DNA of 64,000 bases from an uncultured Erysipelotrichales bacterium (GCA_910579135.1 CAJTTM010000014.1:3805-67804), one strand, 5' to 3'. Counted from the stretch's first letter, positions 1 to 9,521 are shown. Notes: generated by a model from the sequence alone, not told the origin. A program made the numbers and translations.

Positions 1-227
1 TCACTTCTATCTTTAAAAAAGAAATAAGCAATTGTTCCAGCTACAAATAAAAACCAATAAATATATATCCATATAAACCAAGGAACAAAAGGTATTGTTT
101 TATCTATTGATGTATAAACATCAGTAAATCCAGTTTGAATATATTGTAAACCAAAATACCATATCATATATGGAACAAAATAAAGAAATACCCATGCATG
201 CTTATATTTATTAATAAAAGCTTTCAT
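1..227 (-). CDS. PAP2-family membrane phosphatase, N-terminal part (runs off the window)
   Basis: The translation read leftward from an ATG at 225-227 is open to the window edge (about 75 residues). It starts with a Lys/His/Trp segment (KYKHAWVF) followed by hydrophobic stretches and a second segment ending AYFFFKD. This matches the N-terminus of Firmicute PAP2/inositolphosphorylceramide-synthase-like phosphatases, which dephosphorylate lipid pyrophosphates or phospholipids in the membrane. The catalytic motifs lie outside the window, so the family call rests on the N-terminal pattern alone. The start overlaps the stop of the upstream glycosyltransferase gene (TAATG), so translation is probably coupled. 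Confidence 0.55.
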   Translation of the reverse strand, partial: MKAFINKYKHAWVFLYFVPYMIWYFGLQYIQTGFTDVYTSIDKTIPFVPWFIWIYIYWFLFVAGTIAYFFFKDRS

Positions 228-1240
228 TAATTAAAACCAAAAATCTTTTGACTAATAGAATAACCTGTAGAAATGACCTTCATACCAGGCTTACTCTTCA
301 TTTCCATAAATGTTCCAAGTAATGTATGTTTAATTGCCTTATATAATTCTGGTTTTGTTTTCAAATACGCCCATAATTCATCACGTTTCTTTAAGTTTTC
401 CTCTGTACCTGATTTAATCAATAATACAGTAGAAACAGTAGTAATCATTGATAGATATTTAATCATATAACTTCTTAGCTTTCTACTCTTTAAACTCATA
501 ACATCACAAGAGTCAATCATTAACTTATTAACTTTTATCTGTTGATCAATACGAGAAATCATAATCGATTCATTTACTGATTGATCTTCTCTTCCTATAT
601 AATATCTATATAAATCAACATTTAAATAATATAAAGTATTTACATATGGTAATGGTTCATACACAAATAAATTATCTACATAGAAAGTATGTTTAGGTAA
701 TTGTAAATTACAATTTCTAAGTAATTGAGTACGATAGATAACAGAATGCATCAACAAATTTTGTTGTGGATAAAAATATTTAACATTATACCATCTAAAT
801 ATCTTATTAGTTGGAAATGCATTTGTATATCTAATTACATTTTGCTTGTTAGCACTCGGTTTTTCATATACATAATTTGCTATCATCATATCTAAGTTTT
901 CACCTGACTTATGTAATTCTTTTAAAGTTTCTACAACTTTAACCAATGCTGATTTATCAAACCAATCATCACTATCTAATACCTTAAAATATAATCCACT
1001 AGCATTCTTTAAACCTGTATTAACAGCTTCACCATGTCCTCCATTTTCCTGATAAACATATTTAACTGTATCTGGATATAATTCTGCATATTTTTGACCA
1101 ATTTCATCGGTTTTATCTTTAGAGCCATCATTAACAACAATGATTTCTACATCATCACGACAAATCAATGCAGATTCAATTGCATTTGACATATATTCCA
1201 TTGAATTATAACATGGAATCGCAACACTTAAAATTTTCAT
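227..1240 (-). CDS. Family 2 glycosyltransferase
   Basis: 337 residues. The N-terminus has the GT-A fold signature: SVAIPCYN at 5-12, then IIVVNDGSKDKT, GGHGEAVNTG and the metal/nucleotide-binding DSDDW near residue 90. These are typical of GT2 enzymes that transfer a sugar from a nucleotide donor to a lipid or polysaccharide acceptor on the cytoplasmic face. The C-terminal part is less conserved and has no clear membrane span. The gene follows glf and precedes the PAP2 gene with TAATG overlaps on both sides, which points to a surface glycolipid or polysaccharide pathway, perhaps using UDP-galactofuranose. The acceptor and sugar cannot be read from the sequence. Confidence 0.85.
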   Translation of the reverse strand: MKILSVAIPCYNSMEYMSNAIESALICRDDVEIIVVNDGSKDKTDEIGQKYAELYPDTVKYVYQENGGHGEAVNTGLKNASGLYFKVLDSDDWFDKSALVKVVETLKELHKSGENLDMMIANYVYEKPSANKQNVIRYTNAFPTNKIFRWYNVKYFYPQQNLLMHSVIYRTQLLRNCNLQLPKHTFYVDNLFVYEPLPYVNTLYYLNVDLYRYYIGREDQSVNESIMISRIDQQIKVNKLMIDSCDVMSLKSRKLRSYMIKYLSMITTVSTVLLIKSGTEENLKKRDELWAYLKTKPELYKAIKHTLLGTFMEMKSKPGMKVISTGYSISQKIFGFN

Positions 1241-2388
1241 TATTCTCCTCCTAATTGTTTACTTAATTTTAAAGCTTCTAAAACAATACCATCTATATTG
1301 TAATATTTATATTGAGCTAATCTCCCTAGTAAATAAAAATTCCCAAATGGTTTAACCATTTCTACATATTTTTGATGAAGATTTCTATTTTCATCATTTA
1401 ATATTGCATAATATGGGACTTGTTTTTTAGAATTCTCATACTTTTGAGGATATTCTTTAATAATTGTGGTTGTATCAATATCTTGTCCTGTTAGATATTT
1501 AAACTCTGTAATACGTGTATAATCTTCACTAACAGTATAATTAACAACCCCATTTGATTGATAGTATGGTTGATTGTAATGTTCAAAATCAAACCTTAAA
1601 GAACGATAAGGCAAACGTCCTAAAGAACAATCAAACAATTCGTCTATAGCACCTGTAAAAATAATTTGACCACCAAACTCTTTTCCCTCTACCAATATCT
1701 TATTATCCTTAAAATCAAAAGATAATAAATCTTTAGCATCCTTTTCTAACTCTACTTGAATAAGAGGGTGATCTAATAACCTTTCAAATAATTTTGTATA
1801 TCCCTTTAATGGCATTCCTTGATACTCATCTTGAAAATACCTATTGTCATAACTTAATAAAACAGGAACCCTTGCAGTTACACTTTGATCAACTTCTTCT
1901 GGCTTTTGATCCCATTGTTTCATCGTATACTTTAAAAAAATATTCTGATATACATATTCAGCGACTTCCTTTATCCCTTTTGATTGACTTTTTCTTAACT
2001 CTAAAATAGGAACTCTAGAGTTTTCTCCATATGTATCTATCAACTCTTTTTTTAAAGCATTCCCCTTTTCTTTTCCATACACTTTCATTAACGTATTTAA
2101 ATTAAAAGGAATAGGAATGATCTTACCATAAACATTTCCAACAACCTCATGTTTATAATTATACCAATCTGTATACTTTGATAAAAAGTCATAAACTTCT
2201 TTACTATTTGTGTGAAATATATGAGGACCATATTGATGAACTAATACACCATATTCATCATAACAATCATAACAATTCCCACCAATATGATTTCTCTTTT
2301 CTATAATCCTAACATGATGATTTTTCTCTGCCAGTTGTCTTGCAACAACAGCACCTGCAAAACCACAACCAATGATTAAGATTTCCAT
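1240..2388 (-). CDS. glf: UDP-galactopyranose mutase
   Basis: 382 residues from the ATG at 2386-2388. This start has an AAAGGA site nine bases upstream, whereas the longer reading begins at a TTG (2406) that lies inside that site. The protein begins with a FAD-binding Rossmann motif (IIGCGFAGAV) and has the UGM hallmarks HIGGNCYD, QYGPHIFHT near residue 70, and a C-terminal LGRLAQYKYYNID segment. It is a flavoenzyme interconverting UDP-galactopyranose and UDP-galactofuranose, so the cell probably makes a galactofuranose-containing surface glycan. It is the first gene of a leftward set (glf, GT2, PAP2). Length is normal for the family. Confidence 0.93.
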   Translation of the reverse strand: MEILIIGCGFAGAVVARQLAEKNHHVRIIEKRNHIGGNCYDCYDEYGVLVHQYGPHIFHTNSKEVYDFLSKYTDWYNYKHEVVGNVYGKIIPIPFNLNTLMKVYGKEKGNALKKELIDTYGENSRVPILELRKSQSKGIKEVAEYVYQNIFLKYTMKQWDQKPEEVDQSVTARVPVLLSYDNRYFQDEYQGMPLKGYTKLFERLLDHPLIQVELEKDAKDLLSFDFKDNKILVEGKEFGGQIIFTGAIDELFDCSLGRLPYRSLRFDFEHYNQPYYQSNGVVNYTVSEDYTRITEFKYLTGQDIDTTTIIKEYPQKYENSKKQVPYYAILNDENRNLHQKYVEMVKPFGNFYLLGRLAQYKYYNIDGIVLEALKLSKQLGGE

Positions 2389-2459
2389 ATTCTCAAATCC
2401 TTTCAAATATAATTTTCCACAAAAAAAAGAAAAACTAATTTATTCAATTTTATAAATCC

Positions 2460-2487
2460 ATTTTAACACATCATCAATAAATTGCAA
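2460..2487 (-). promoter_or_regulatory. Sigma-A-type promoter for glf operon
   Basis: On the minus strand TTGCAA (2482-2487) and TAAAAT (2460-2465) are separated by 16 bases, about 70 bases before the glf start. This is a reasonable housekeeping promoter in the right place. It is assigned by pattern only. Confidence 0.5.
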
Positions 2488-2649
2488 CAATAAAAATGAA
2501 TTCTTATATTAAACAAAAAAAGCCTATTTATCGATAAAATTGAATCATTATATGTCGATTGCTTTTTCTTTACAGTAGAGTTGTATCATGGTAGTATTGA
2601 ATTACAAAAGAAGTTTTATTATTTGCAAATATGAAACAATCTAATACAA

Positions 2650-2690
2650 GGTAAGATTTATTAAAGTTTTTCTTTAACATCTTACCCTTT
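2650..2690 (+). terminator. Terminator-like hairpin in the leader of the P-type ATPase gene
   Basis: GGTAAGA (2650-2656) pairs with TCTTACC (2680-2686), and TTAAAG (2661-2666) pairs with CTTTAA (2672-2677) around a TTTTT loop. A T-rich tail follows. It lies just before the AAAGGAGG ribosome site of the ATPase gene, where it could act as an attenuator. No known riboswitch core was recognised in the roughly 150 bases before it. Confidence 0.45.
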
Positions 2691-2716
2691 TATTTTGTCG
2701 AAAAAGGAGGAAAAAG

Positions 2717-5275
2717 ATGTATTATCAAAAAACAATTCAAGATATTTTTAATGAATTAGATACTTCAATATATGGATTAAATGATATAGAAGTAACTAAT
2801 AGACAAAAGAAATATGGAAAAAATATTTTAAATCCAAAAAAAGAAGATTCCCCTATTATTGTGTTTATAAAACAATTTACAGACTTATTAGTTATCATCT
2901 TATTAATAAGTGCGCTGATTTCAATGTTTGCAAATCAATTTGAAAGTTCTATTGTTATTATTGTTGTGGTTATTTTAAATGCTTTATTAGGAACTATTCA
3001 AACATTAAAAGCAAGAGCATCTTTACAAAGTTTACAGCAGTTGTCTTCTCCAATTGTTAGAGTGATAAGGAATAACCAACTCATTGAAATTAATTCTCAA
3101 GAATTAACAATTGGTGATGTTGTTTCTATTGAGGCAGGAGATATGATCAATGGAGATGGAAGGATCGTTGAATGTAGTGGATTAAGTATAAATGAAAGTA
3201 GTTTAACTGGAGAGTCTTTGAGTGTAGAAAAAACAACTTCAATTATTGAAAATAGTACTTGTCTTGCAGAACAAAAGAACATGGTTTTTAGTGGTAGTTT
3301 AGTTGTGAATGGAGTTGGAAAATATGTAGTTACTCATATTGGTATGAATAGTGAGATAGGTAAAATAGCTGGATATTTAAATGATTCTAAAGAAAAAAAG
3401 ACTCCTATTCAAAAAAGTTTAGATCAATTCTCATTATTATTATCTATTGGTATTATTATCATTTGTATCATTGTTTTTTTAATCAATATCTTTTTAGATA
3501 AACAATCTTTTTTAGATGCATTAATTGTTGCAATCGCTTTAGCAGTTGCAGCTATACCTGAAGCGCTTGGTTCTATTGTGACTATTGTTCTTTCTATTAG
3601 TACTCAAAAAATGGTAAAAGAGAATGCAATCATAAAAAATCTCAATGCTGTAGAAAGCTTAGGCTGTGTTAATGTCATTCTATCAGATAAAACAGGTACG
3701 CTTACTCAAAATAAGATGACAGTCACACATTTTTATATTGATAATCAAATATTAAATAAAGATTCATTAAATATTCATTATTATACTCATCAAATTTTAT
3801 TTAAAGCATGTTTATTATGTAACAACGCTGTTATGAATGGTGACAATAAAATTGGTGATCCTACTGAATTAGCTTTATTAGAATTTGTAAAAAGACATTC
3901 AAATAAAGAATTGGTTTCTATAAGAAAAGATGAATTACCTTTTGATTCTCAAAGAAAATTAATGAGTGTTTCTTCACTCAATCATATTTATACTAAGGGA
4001 GCATTTGATATTTTAATAAAAAGATGTGACTCTATTCTTTTAAATGGTAGAGTAGAAAAGCTAACTAAAAGACATGTAGAATCATTAGAGAACAAGAATA
4101 AAGAATTTGCAAAAAATGGTTTAAGAGTTTTAGCATTTGCTTATAAAAAACATCAAAATAATCACATTTCATTTGAAGATGAAAATCATCTTACATTTAT
4201 TGCTTTAGTTTCTCTCATTGATCCACCTAAAGAAGGAAGTTATGAAGCTGTAAAAAAATGTAAAGAAGCAGGGATAAAACCTATAATGATTACTGGAGAT
4301 CATATTATTACTGCTAAAGCAATTGCAAAAACATTAGGAATATACAAAAAGAATGATTTATATTTAGAAGGAAAAGAGTTAGATCACATAAGTGATTATG
4401 AACTTTCTAAAATTCTTCCCAAAATAAGCGTTTATGCAAGAGTTACCACTACACATAAAATGAGAATTGTTAAATTATGGCAAAAACAAGGTAGTATTGT
4501 AGCAATGAGTGGTGATGGTGTTAATGACGCCCCTGCTCTTAAACAAAGTGATATAGGGATTGCAATGGGAAAAAGAGGTAGTGAAGTCTGTAAAGATGCT
4601 GCTGATTTTATCTTATCTGATGATAATTTTTCAACAATTATTCAAGCTGTTATGACAGGTAGAAATGTTTATAATCATATTCAAAATGCGATTTTATATT
4701 TATTATCAGGGAATTTCGCAGGAATTATATGTGTATTTTTAGCTTCAATACTTATTTTACCCACACCTTTTTATGCAGTCCATTTATTGTTTATTAATTT
4801 AATTACTGATTCTCTTCCCGCAATAGCAATTGGAATGGAAGAAAACCATCCAAATGTTTTAAAAGAAAAACCAAGAGGAAAAAAAGATAAATTATTAAAC
4901 AAGGAGGCAATATTACAAATTGTATTTGAAGGAATTATTATTGCTTTATGTACAATGTGCTCTTATTTTATGGGATTAAAATATAATTCACTCAGTGCTT
5001 CAACAATGGCTTTTTCTACGATGTGCATTGCTCGCTTATTACACGGTTTTAATTGTCGTGATAAACAATCATTATTTCAAATAGGATTTTTCTCTAATAA
5101 AGCTTCTTTATATGCCTTTATCATTGGATTTATATTATTGCATATTATTTTATTTGTTCCTAGTTTTCATTCTTTATTTCTTATACAAACTCTTTCGCTC
5201 ATTCAATTGATATGTATCTATGGATTTGCGGTCATTCCAACTTTAATCATACAATTACAAAAATCTATAGATTAA
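2717..5275 (+). CDS. P-type cation-transporting ATPase (calcium-type, P2A)
   Basis: 852 residues, start supported by AAAGGAGG. All P-type landmarks are visible: N-terminal cation-ATPase domain, TGES in the actuator loop (about 163), DKTGTLT with the phosphorylated Asp324, the nucleotide-binding region, MITGDH, and GDGVNDAPAL in the hinge. About ten membrane spans are expected. The fourth span reads PEALG rather than the usual PEGLP, with the ion-binding Glu kept. The fifth span reads SGNFAG, where the SERCA site-I Glu would be replaced by Gly. The sixth keeps NLITDSLP. This fits a single-site Ca or Mn exporter of the PMR1/LMCA1 kind; the ion itself is not certain. The leader carries a terminator-like hairpin. 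Confidence 0.88.
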   Translation: MYYQKTIQDIFNELDTSIYGLNDIEVTNRQKKYGKNILNPKKEDSPIIVFIKQFTDLLVIILLISALISMFANQFESSIVIIVVVILNALLGTIQTLKARASLQSLQQLSSPIVRVIRNNQLIEINSQELTIGDVVSIEAGDMINGDGRIVECSGLSINESSLTGESLSVEKTTSIIENSTCLAEQKNMVFSGSLVVNGVGKYVVTHIGMNSEIGKIAGYLNDSKEKKTPIQKSLDQFSLLLSIGIIIICIIVFLINIFLDKQSFLDALIVAIALAVAAIPEALGSIVTIVLSISTQKMVKENAIIKNLNAVESLGCVNVILSDKTGTLTQNKMTVTHFYIDNQILNKDSLNIHYYTHQILFKACLLCNNAVMNGDNKIGDPTELALLEFVKRHSNKELVSIRKDELPFDSQRKLMSVSSLNHIYTKGAFDILIKRCDSILLNGRVEKLTKRHVESLENKNKEFAKNGLRVLAFAYKKHQNNHISFEDENHLTFIALVSLIDPPKEGSYEAVKKCKEAGIKPIMITGDHIITAKAIAKTLGIYKKNDLYLEGKELDHISDYELSKILPKISVYARVTTTHKMRIVKLWQKQGSIVAMSGDGVNDAPALKQSDIGIAMGKRGSEVCKDAADFILSDDNFSTIIQAVMTGRNVYNHIQNAILYLLSGNFAGIICVFLASILILPTPFYAVHLLFINLITDSLPAIAIGMEENHPNVLKEKPRGKKDKLLNKEAILQIVFEGIIIALCTMCSYFMGLKYNSLSASTMAFSTMCIARLLHGFNCRDKQSLFQIGFFSNKASLYAFIIGFILLHIILFVPSFHSLFLIQTLSLIQLICIYGFAVIPTLIIQLQKSID

Positions 5276-5317
5276 AAATATAATTCATTATATAATGATA
5301 AAAAAGAGATAAACAAT

Positions 5318-5986
5318 ATGAAAAAAGAAGAATTGACAGGTATGTTTGATCATACATTATTAAAACCCTATGCGACAGATCAAGAATTTGAAAAGTTTTG
5401 TAATGAAGCTAAAGAAATGAAAGTCAAAATGGTTGCAATTAATAGCGTTCCAGTAAAATTATGTAAGAAATTATTAAAAGGTTCACCTATTCATGTAGGG
5501 GCAGCCATCTCTTTTCCATTTGGACAAACAACTATTGAAATGAAAATCGCTGAAACCAAACAAGCCATCAAAGATGGAGCAGATGAAATTGATTATGTTA
5601 TTAACATTTCTAAGGCAAAAATGCATGATTGGGATTATATTGAACAAGAAATGAAATCTACTGTTGATGTTTGTAATCAAAACAATGTTATTTCTAAGGT
5701 TATTTTTGAAAACTGTTATTTAACAAAAGATGAAATAAAAAAATTAGCAGAAATTGCTAAAAAAATTAAACCCAATTATATTAAAATTAGTACTGGTTTT
5801 GGCACTTATGGGACATTAGTTGAAGATGTTGCTTTAATGAAGAGTGTTGTTGGTGATAAGGTTCAAGTTAAAGCAGCTGGTGGTATTAGGGACTATCAAA
5901 CATGTTTAAAGATGATTGAAGCTGGTGCAACAAGAATTGGTACCAGTCATTCTAAAGTGATTTTAGATGGATATGAAAAAGTGTAA
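5318..5986 (+). CDS. deoC: Deoxyribose-phosphate aldolase
   Basis: 222 residues, a full-length DeoC. It cleaves 2-deoxyribose-5-phosphate to glyceraldehyde-3-phosphate and acetaldehyde in deoxynucleoside catabolism. The TIM-barrel active-site residues are present: Asp92 in DEIDYVIN, the Schiff-base Lys156 in IKISTGFG, and Lys185 in VKAAGGIRD. It lies 42 bases after the ATPase gene with a TATAAT-like box between them and a weak purine-rich ribosome site, so it may be transcribed alone or with the ATPase. No other deo gene is adjacent. The stop codon sits inside the terminator stem. Confidence 0.95.
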   Translation: MKKEELTGMFDHTLLKPYATDQEFEKFCNEAKEMKVKMVAINSVPVKLCKKLLKGSPIHVGAAISFPFGQTTIEMKIAETKQAIKDGADEIDYVINISKAKMHDWDYIEQEMKSTVDVCNQNNVISKVIFENCYLTKDEIKKLAEIAKKIKPNYIKISTGFGTYGTLVEDVALMKSVVGDKVQVKAAGGIRDYQTCLKMIEAGATRIGTSHSKVILDGYEKV

Positions 5987-6006
5987 AGAATGAACTTTAC
6001 ACTTTT
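5977..6006. terminator. Bidirectional terminator between deoC and livF
   Basis: GTGTAAAG (5981-5988) pairs with CTTTACAC (5995-6002), with A-rich sequence on the left and T-rich on the right. It can end deoC on the plus strand and the liv operon on the minus strand. Confidence 0.85.
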
Positions 6007-6008
6007 AT

Positions 6009-6713
6009 TTATCCCAAATAAGCTTCTCTAACCTTTGGATTCGCTGCTACTTCATCAGCATCACCATGAACAGTAATTGCTCCTGTTTCTAAAACATAAG
6101 CTCTATTTGCAATGCTTAATGCCTTATTCGCATTTTGTTCTACCAATAAAACAGTCACTCCATCTTTATTAATAGATTTAATAATATCAAAAATCTCATT
6201 AACTAAGATTGGTGACAACCCCATTGAAGGCTCATCTAACAACAATAGTTTTGGTTTAGACATTAACGCCCTACCCATAGCAAGCATCTGTTGTTCACCA
6301 CCAGATAAAGTACCAGCCAATTGATTTTTTCTTTCTTTTAAACGTGGGAAACGTTTAAATATTTTTTCTAAATCAGCTTCAATACCCTCTTTATCCTTTC
6401 TAAGATAAGCTCCCATCTCTAAATTTTCCATAACTGTCATTTGAGTAAAAACATGACGACCTTCTGGAACTTGAATTAATCCAAGACCAGGAATTTTATG
6501 AGCAGAAATCTTAGAAATTTCATTTCCATCAAATTGAATTGAACCACTTTGAGAATGAATCAAACCACTAATTGTATGCATTATTGATGTTTTACCAGCA
6601 CCATTTGCTCCAATTAATGCAACAATCTCACCTTGATTAACCTCAAAAGAAGCATTTTTAATGGCATGGATAACACCATAATATATATTAACATCTTTAA
6701 CTTCTAATAACAT
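6009..6713 (-). CDS. livF: Branched-chain amino acid ABC transporter, ATP-binding protein LivF
   Basis: 234 residues from the ATG at 6711-6713, chosen because AGGAGGG lies five bases upstream; the longer reading has no such site. Walker A is GANGAGKT, the signature is LSGGEQQM, Walker B is LLLLDEPSMGLSP and the switch is LVEQN. Length and the C-terminal VREAYLG are typical of LivF. It is the last gene of livHMGF and forms, with LivG, the nucleotide-binding pair that energises import through LivH/LivM. It starts ten bases after the livG stop. Confidence 0.93.
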   Translation of the reverse strand: MLLEVKDVNIYYGVIHAIKNASFEVNQGEIVALIGANGAGKTSIMHTISGLIHSQSGSIQFDGNEISKISAHKIPGLGLIQVPEGRHVFTQMTVMENLEMGAYLRKDKEGIEADLEKIFKRFPRLKERKNQLAGTLSGGEQQMLAMGRALMSKPKLLLLDEPSMGLSPILVNEIFDIIKSINKDGVTVLLVEQNANKALSIANRAYVLETGAITVHGDADEVAANPKVREAYLG

Positions 6714-6723
6714 GTTATCCCTC

Positions 6724-7503
6724 CTATTCCTCATCGCTACCTAAATAAGCAGCAATAACTTCTGGATTATTTTTAATTTCATCTGGTGTTCCAGTTGCTA
6801 AAACCTGACCAAAATTTAATACAGTAATTTTCTCACATATTCCCATAACAAATTTCATATCATGTTCTATTAATAAAACAGAAATATCAAACTTTTCTCT
6901 AATTAATTTAATTGTGTCCATTAATTCAGCAGTTTCTGTTGGATTCATACCAGCTGCTGGTTCATCTAATAATAATAACTTAGGGGAAGTTGCTAATGCT
7001 CTAGCAATCTCTAATTTCCTTTGTTTACCATAAGGTAAATTCTTTGCTTTTGAGTTTGTAAATTCATCAAGATCCAAAACCTTTAATAAATTCATTGCTT
7101 TTTCTTCAACTTCTTTTTCTTCTTTACGATAACGTGGTAACTTCAAAACACTTTCAATTAAATTATAATGAATCGAATGATGTAAAGCTACTTTAACATT
7201 ATCTAAAACTGTTAAATCTTTAAATAATCTAATATTTTGAAATGTTCTTGCAATACCTAATTTATTGACTGAGACAATAGATTCATTAGTAATCTCTTGT
7301 CCACCTAAATAAATCTTACCTCTTGTAGGTTGATAAACCTTTGTAAGCAAATTGAAAATTGTTGTTTTTCCTGCCCCATTTGGCCCAATCAAGCCATAAA
7401 TATCATGAGTTTTCATTTCAATTTCAAAATTATTAACAGCAGTAAGTCCACCAAAATCAATACCTAAATTTTCAGTTTTTAACACATATGTATCATTAGC
7501 CAT
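6724..7503 (-). CDS. livG: Branched-chain amino acid ABC transporter, ATP-binding protein LivG
   Basis: 259 residues. Walker A is GPNGAGKT, followed by the LivG-type ARTFQNIRLF Q-loop segment, LPYGKQRKLEIARAL signature, LLLLDEPAAGMNP Walker B and LIEHD switch. The C-terminus VIAAYLG is family-typical. Its start overlaps the livM stop by eight bases. It pairs with LivF as the motor of the importer. Confidence 0.94.
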   Translation of the reverse strand: MANDTYVLKTENLGIDFGGLTAVNNFEIEMKTHDIYGLIGPNGAGKTTIFNLLTKVYQPTRGKIYLGGQEITNESIVSVNKLGIARTFQNIRLFKDLTVLDNVKVALHHSIHYNLIESVLKLPRYRKEEKEVEEKAMNLLKVLDLDEFTNSKAKNLPYGKQRKLEIARALATSPKLLLLDEPAAGMNPTETAELMDTIKLIREKFDISVLLIEHDMKFVMGICEKITVLNFGQVLATGTPDEIKNNPEVIAAYLGSDEE

Positions 7504-8560
7504 TGTTTAGATCTCCTTCCGCTTTATTCTTTTTAAATATTTTCTTAATTGTTTTATTTATTGTTGGATTATTAGTAATAATCATAATACTAATTAATAC
7601 AACAGAATAAATCAACATACGATAATCTGCTAAGAACCTTAATAATTCTGGAAGTAATACAAGTAAAGAAGTAGAAATAATTGTTCCTAACATATTTCCA
7701 AGTCCACCTAATACCACATAAACCAAAATCAAAATCGATTGATTAAAGTCAAATTTAGCTGGCACTAATGTTGAGAAATTCAAACCATATAACACTCCTG
7801 CAGCACCTGCAATACCTGCAGATAATACAAAAGCAATTGTCTTTGTTTTAACAACATCAATTCCCACTGATTGAGCAGCAATTCTATCATCTCTTGTAGC
7901 CATAACTCCACGTCCATATTTACTATTAATAAAATTGAAGATAATAAACAAAACAATAATAAGTACAATAACACTAACAGTAAATGTAGAAATACGATCA
8001 GTTGCAGTTGCTCCAATAGGACCATTAATTAGCATCTTTCCACCTGTACTTAATTTTACATTGTTTGTAATAAAACTAAAATGGAAACCAGAAGCATCAT
8101 AACCTAAGAATGTATTATTTATTAAACTTTTAATAATTTGTCCAAATGCCAATGTAACAATTGCTAAATAATCTCCCTGCAACTTTAATACTGGAATACT
8201 AATTAAAAATCCAAATACAGCAGCAACAATTGCTCCAGCAATAATTGCAACAAATAATCTTAAAATATCATTAGTAATCATTGTAGATGTAACACTAGAT
8301 ACAATAACACCTGTAAATGCACCAATACTCATAAACCCTGCATGACCCAAACTTAATTCTCCAGAAACCCCAACAACTAAGTTTAATGCAAGAGCGACAA
8401 TAATATAACTTGTAACTGGTACCAATAAGTTAATAAATAAACTCTTTAAAGAACCAGTAAACATTAATAATTCAATAATGATATATGCAAGAATAACAAC
8501 TCCTACACATATAGAACGATTTTTATTTTTTCCAAGAAAGGCAGTTTTCATCATTTCCAT
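7496..8560 (-). CDS. livM: Branched-chain amino acid ABC transporter permease LivM
   Basis: 354 residues from the ATG at 8558-8560, which has AGGTGAG a few bases upstream. A longer GTG start at 8569 would fall inside that site. The protein has eight or more hydrophobic spans and the LivM-type motifs ALALNLVVGVSGELSLGHAG and RGVMATRDDRIAAQSVGID, the loop that contacts the ATPases. It lies ten bases after the livH stop and is the second of the two permease subunits. Confidence 0.92.
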   Translation of the reverse strand: MEMMKTAFLGKNKNRSICVGVVILAYIIIELLMFTGSLKSLFINLLVPVTSYIIVALALNLVVGVSGELSLGHAGFMSIGAFTGVIVSSVTSTMITNDILRLFVAIIAGAIVAAVFGFLISIPVLKLQGDYLAIVTLAFGQIIKSLINNTFLGYDASGFHFSFITNNVKLSTGGKMLINGPIGATATDRISTFTVSVIVLIIVLFIIFNFINSKYGRGVMATRDDRIAAQSVGIDVVKTKTIAFVLSAGIAGAAGVLYGLNFSTLVPAKFDFNQSILILVYVVLGGLGNMLGTIISTSLLVLLPELLRFLADYRMLIYSVVLISIMIITNNPTINKTIKKIFKKNKAEGDLNNG

Positions 8561-8569
8561 AATTCTCAC

Positions 8570-9451
8570 CTACACTTTCTCACTTACTTTTTTACCTAAT
8601 AAACCAGTTGGTTTAATAAGTAATACAATAATCAATACTAAAAATACAATTGCATCTGACATTTGTGAAGAAATATATGCCTTTGAAAGTGTTTCTAATA
8701 TACCTAATAATAAACCACCTATAAAAGCACCAGGAATGGATCCAATCCCTCCAAATACAGCTGCAGTAAACGCCTTAATACCAGGCATAGATCCAAGTGT
8801 TGGATTAACAGCTGGATATGTAGAACATAATAAAACAGATGCAATAGCAGCCAAACCTGAACCAATCGCAAAAGTAACAGAAATTGTTGTGTTAACATTA
8901 ATTCCCATTAATTGAGCAGTTGGCTTATCCTCAGAACAAGCACGCATTGCTTTTCCAATCTTTGTTTTATTAATAAACATTGTTAATACAATCATAATAA
9001 TTATACAAACAACAATTGTTAATATTGTTAAAAGAGATATCTGTAATTTCCCACCAAATAAACTGATATTATCAAAATCAAATAATGTTGGGAAAATTTT
9101 CGTATCAGTTCCCCATAAAATTTGTGCAGCATTTTGCAAGAAATAACTTACACCTATAGCAGTAATCAATACCGATAATGATGAAGCCTCTCTTAATGGC
9201 TTATAAGCTAATCTTTCAATTAATACACCTAATAAAGTACATACAAATACTGACACAAGAATTGCAACAATTGCTGGCATATTAAAGTTACCTGCAATAA
9301 AAAATGCAGCATATGCCCCTATCATAATAACATCACCATGAGCAAAATTAAGCATTTTAGCAATACCATATACCATTGTATAACCAAGTGCAATAATTGC
9401 ATAAACACTTCCTAACCCTAAACCAGTAATAAGATACGATAGAAAGTCCAT
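8570..9451 (-). CDS. livH: Branched-chain amino acid ABC transporter permease LivH
   Basis: 293 residues, about eight membrane spans. It contains the LivH signatures LGSVYAIIALGYTMVYGIAKMLNFAHGD near the N-terminus, the cytoplasmic loop GKAMRACSEDKPTAQLMGIN, and GGIGSIPGAFIGG near the C-terminus. A GGGGGAG site precedes the start. It is first in livHMGF and is separated from livJ by a terminator, so HMGF transcription either reads through it or uses a weak promoter between 9452 and 9520. Confidence 0.93.
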   Translation of the reverse strand: MDFLSYLITGLGLGSVYAIIALGYTMVYGIAKMLNFAHGDVIMIGAYAAFFIAGNFNMPAIVAILVSVFVCTLLGVLIERLAYKPLREASSLSVLITAIGVSYFLQNAAQILWGTDTKIFPTLFDFDNISLFGGKLQISLLTILTIVVCIIIMIVLTMFINKTKIGKAMRACSEDKPTAQLMGINVNTTISVTFAIGSGLAAIASVLLCSTYPAVNPTLGSMPGIKAFTAAVFGGIGSIPGAFIGGLLLGILETLSKAYISSQMSDAIVFLVLIIVLLIKPTGLLGKKVSEKV

Positions 9452-9521
9452 AAATACTCCCCCTTTTCACTCAATAAAACTCTTAAGTATCTTTAATTTA
9501 TAATATAACATGAATTTATAG

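Noticed and set aside
2500..2716. yybP-ykoY manganese riboswitch
   Set aside because: Expected from gene type, but conserved core sequences are not visible.
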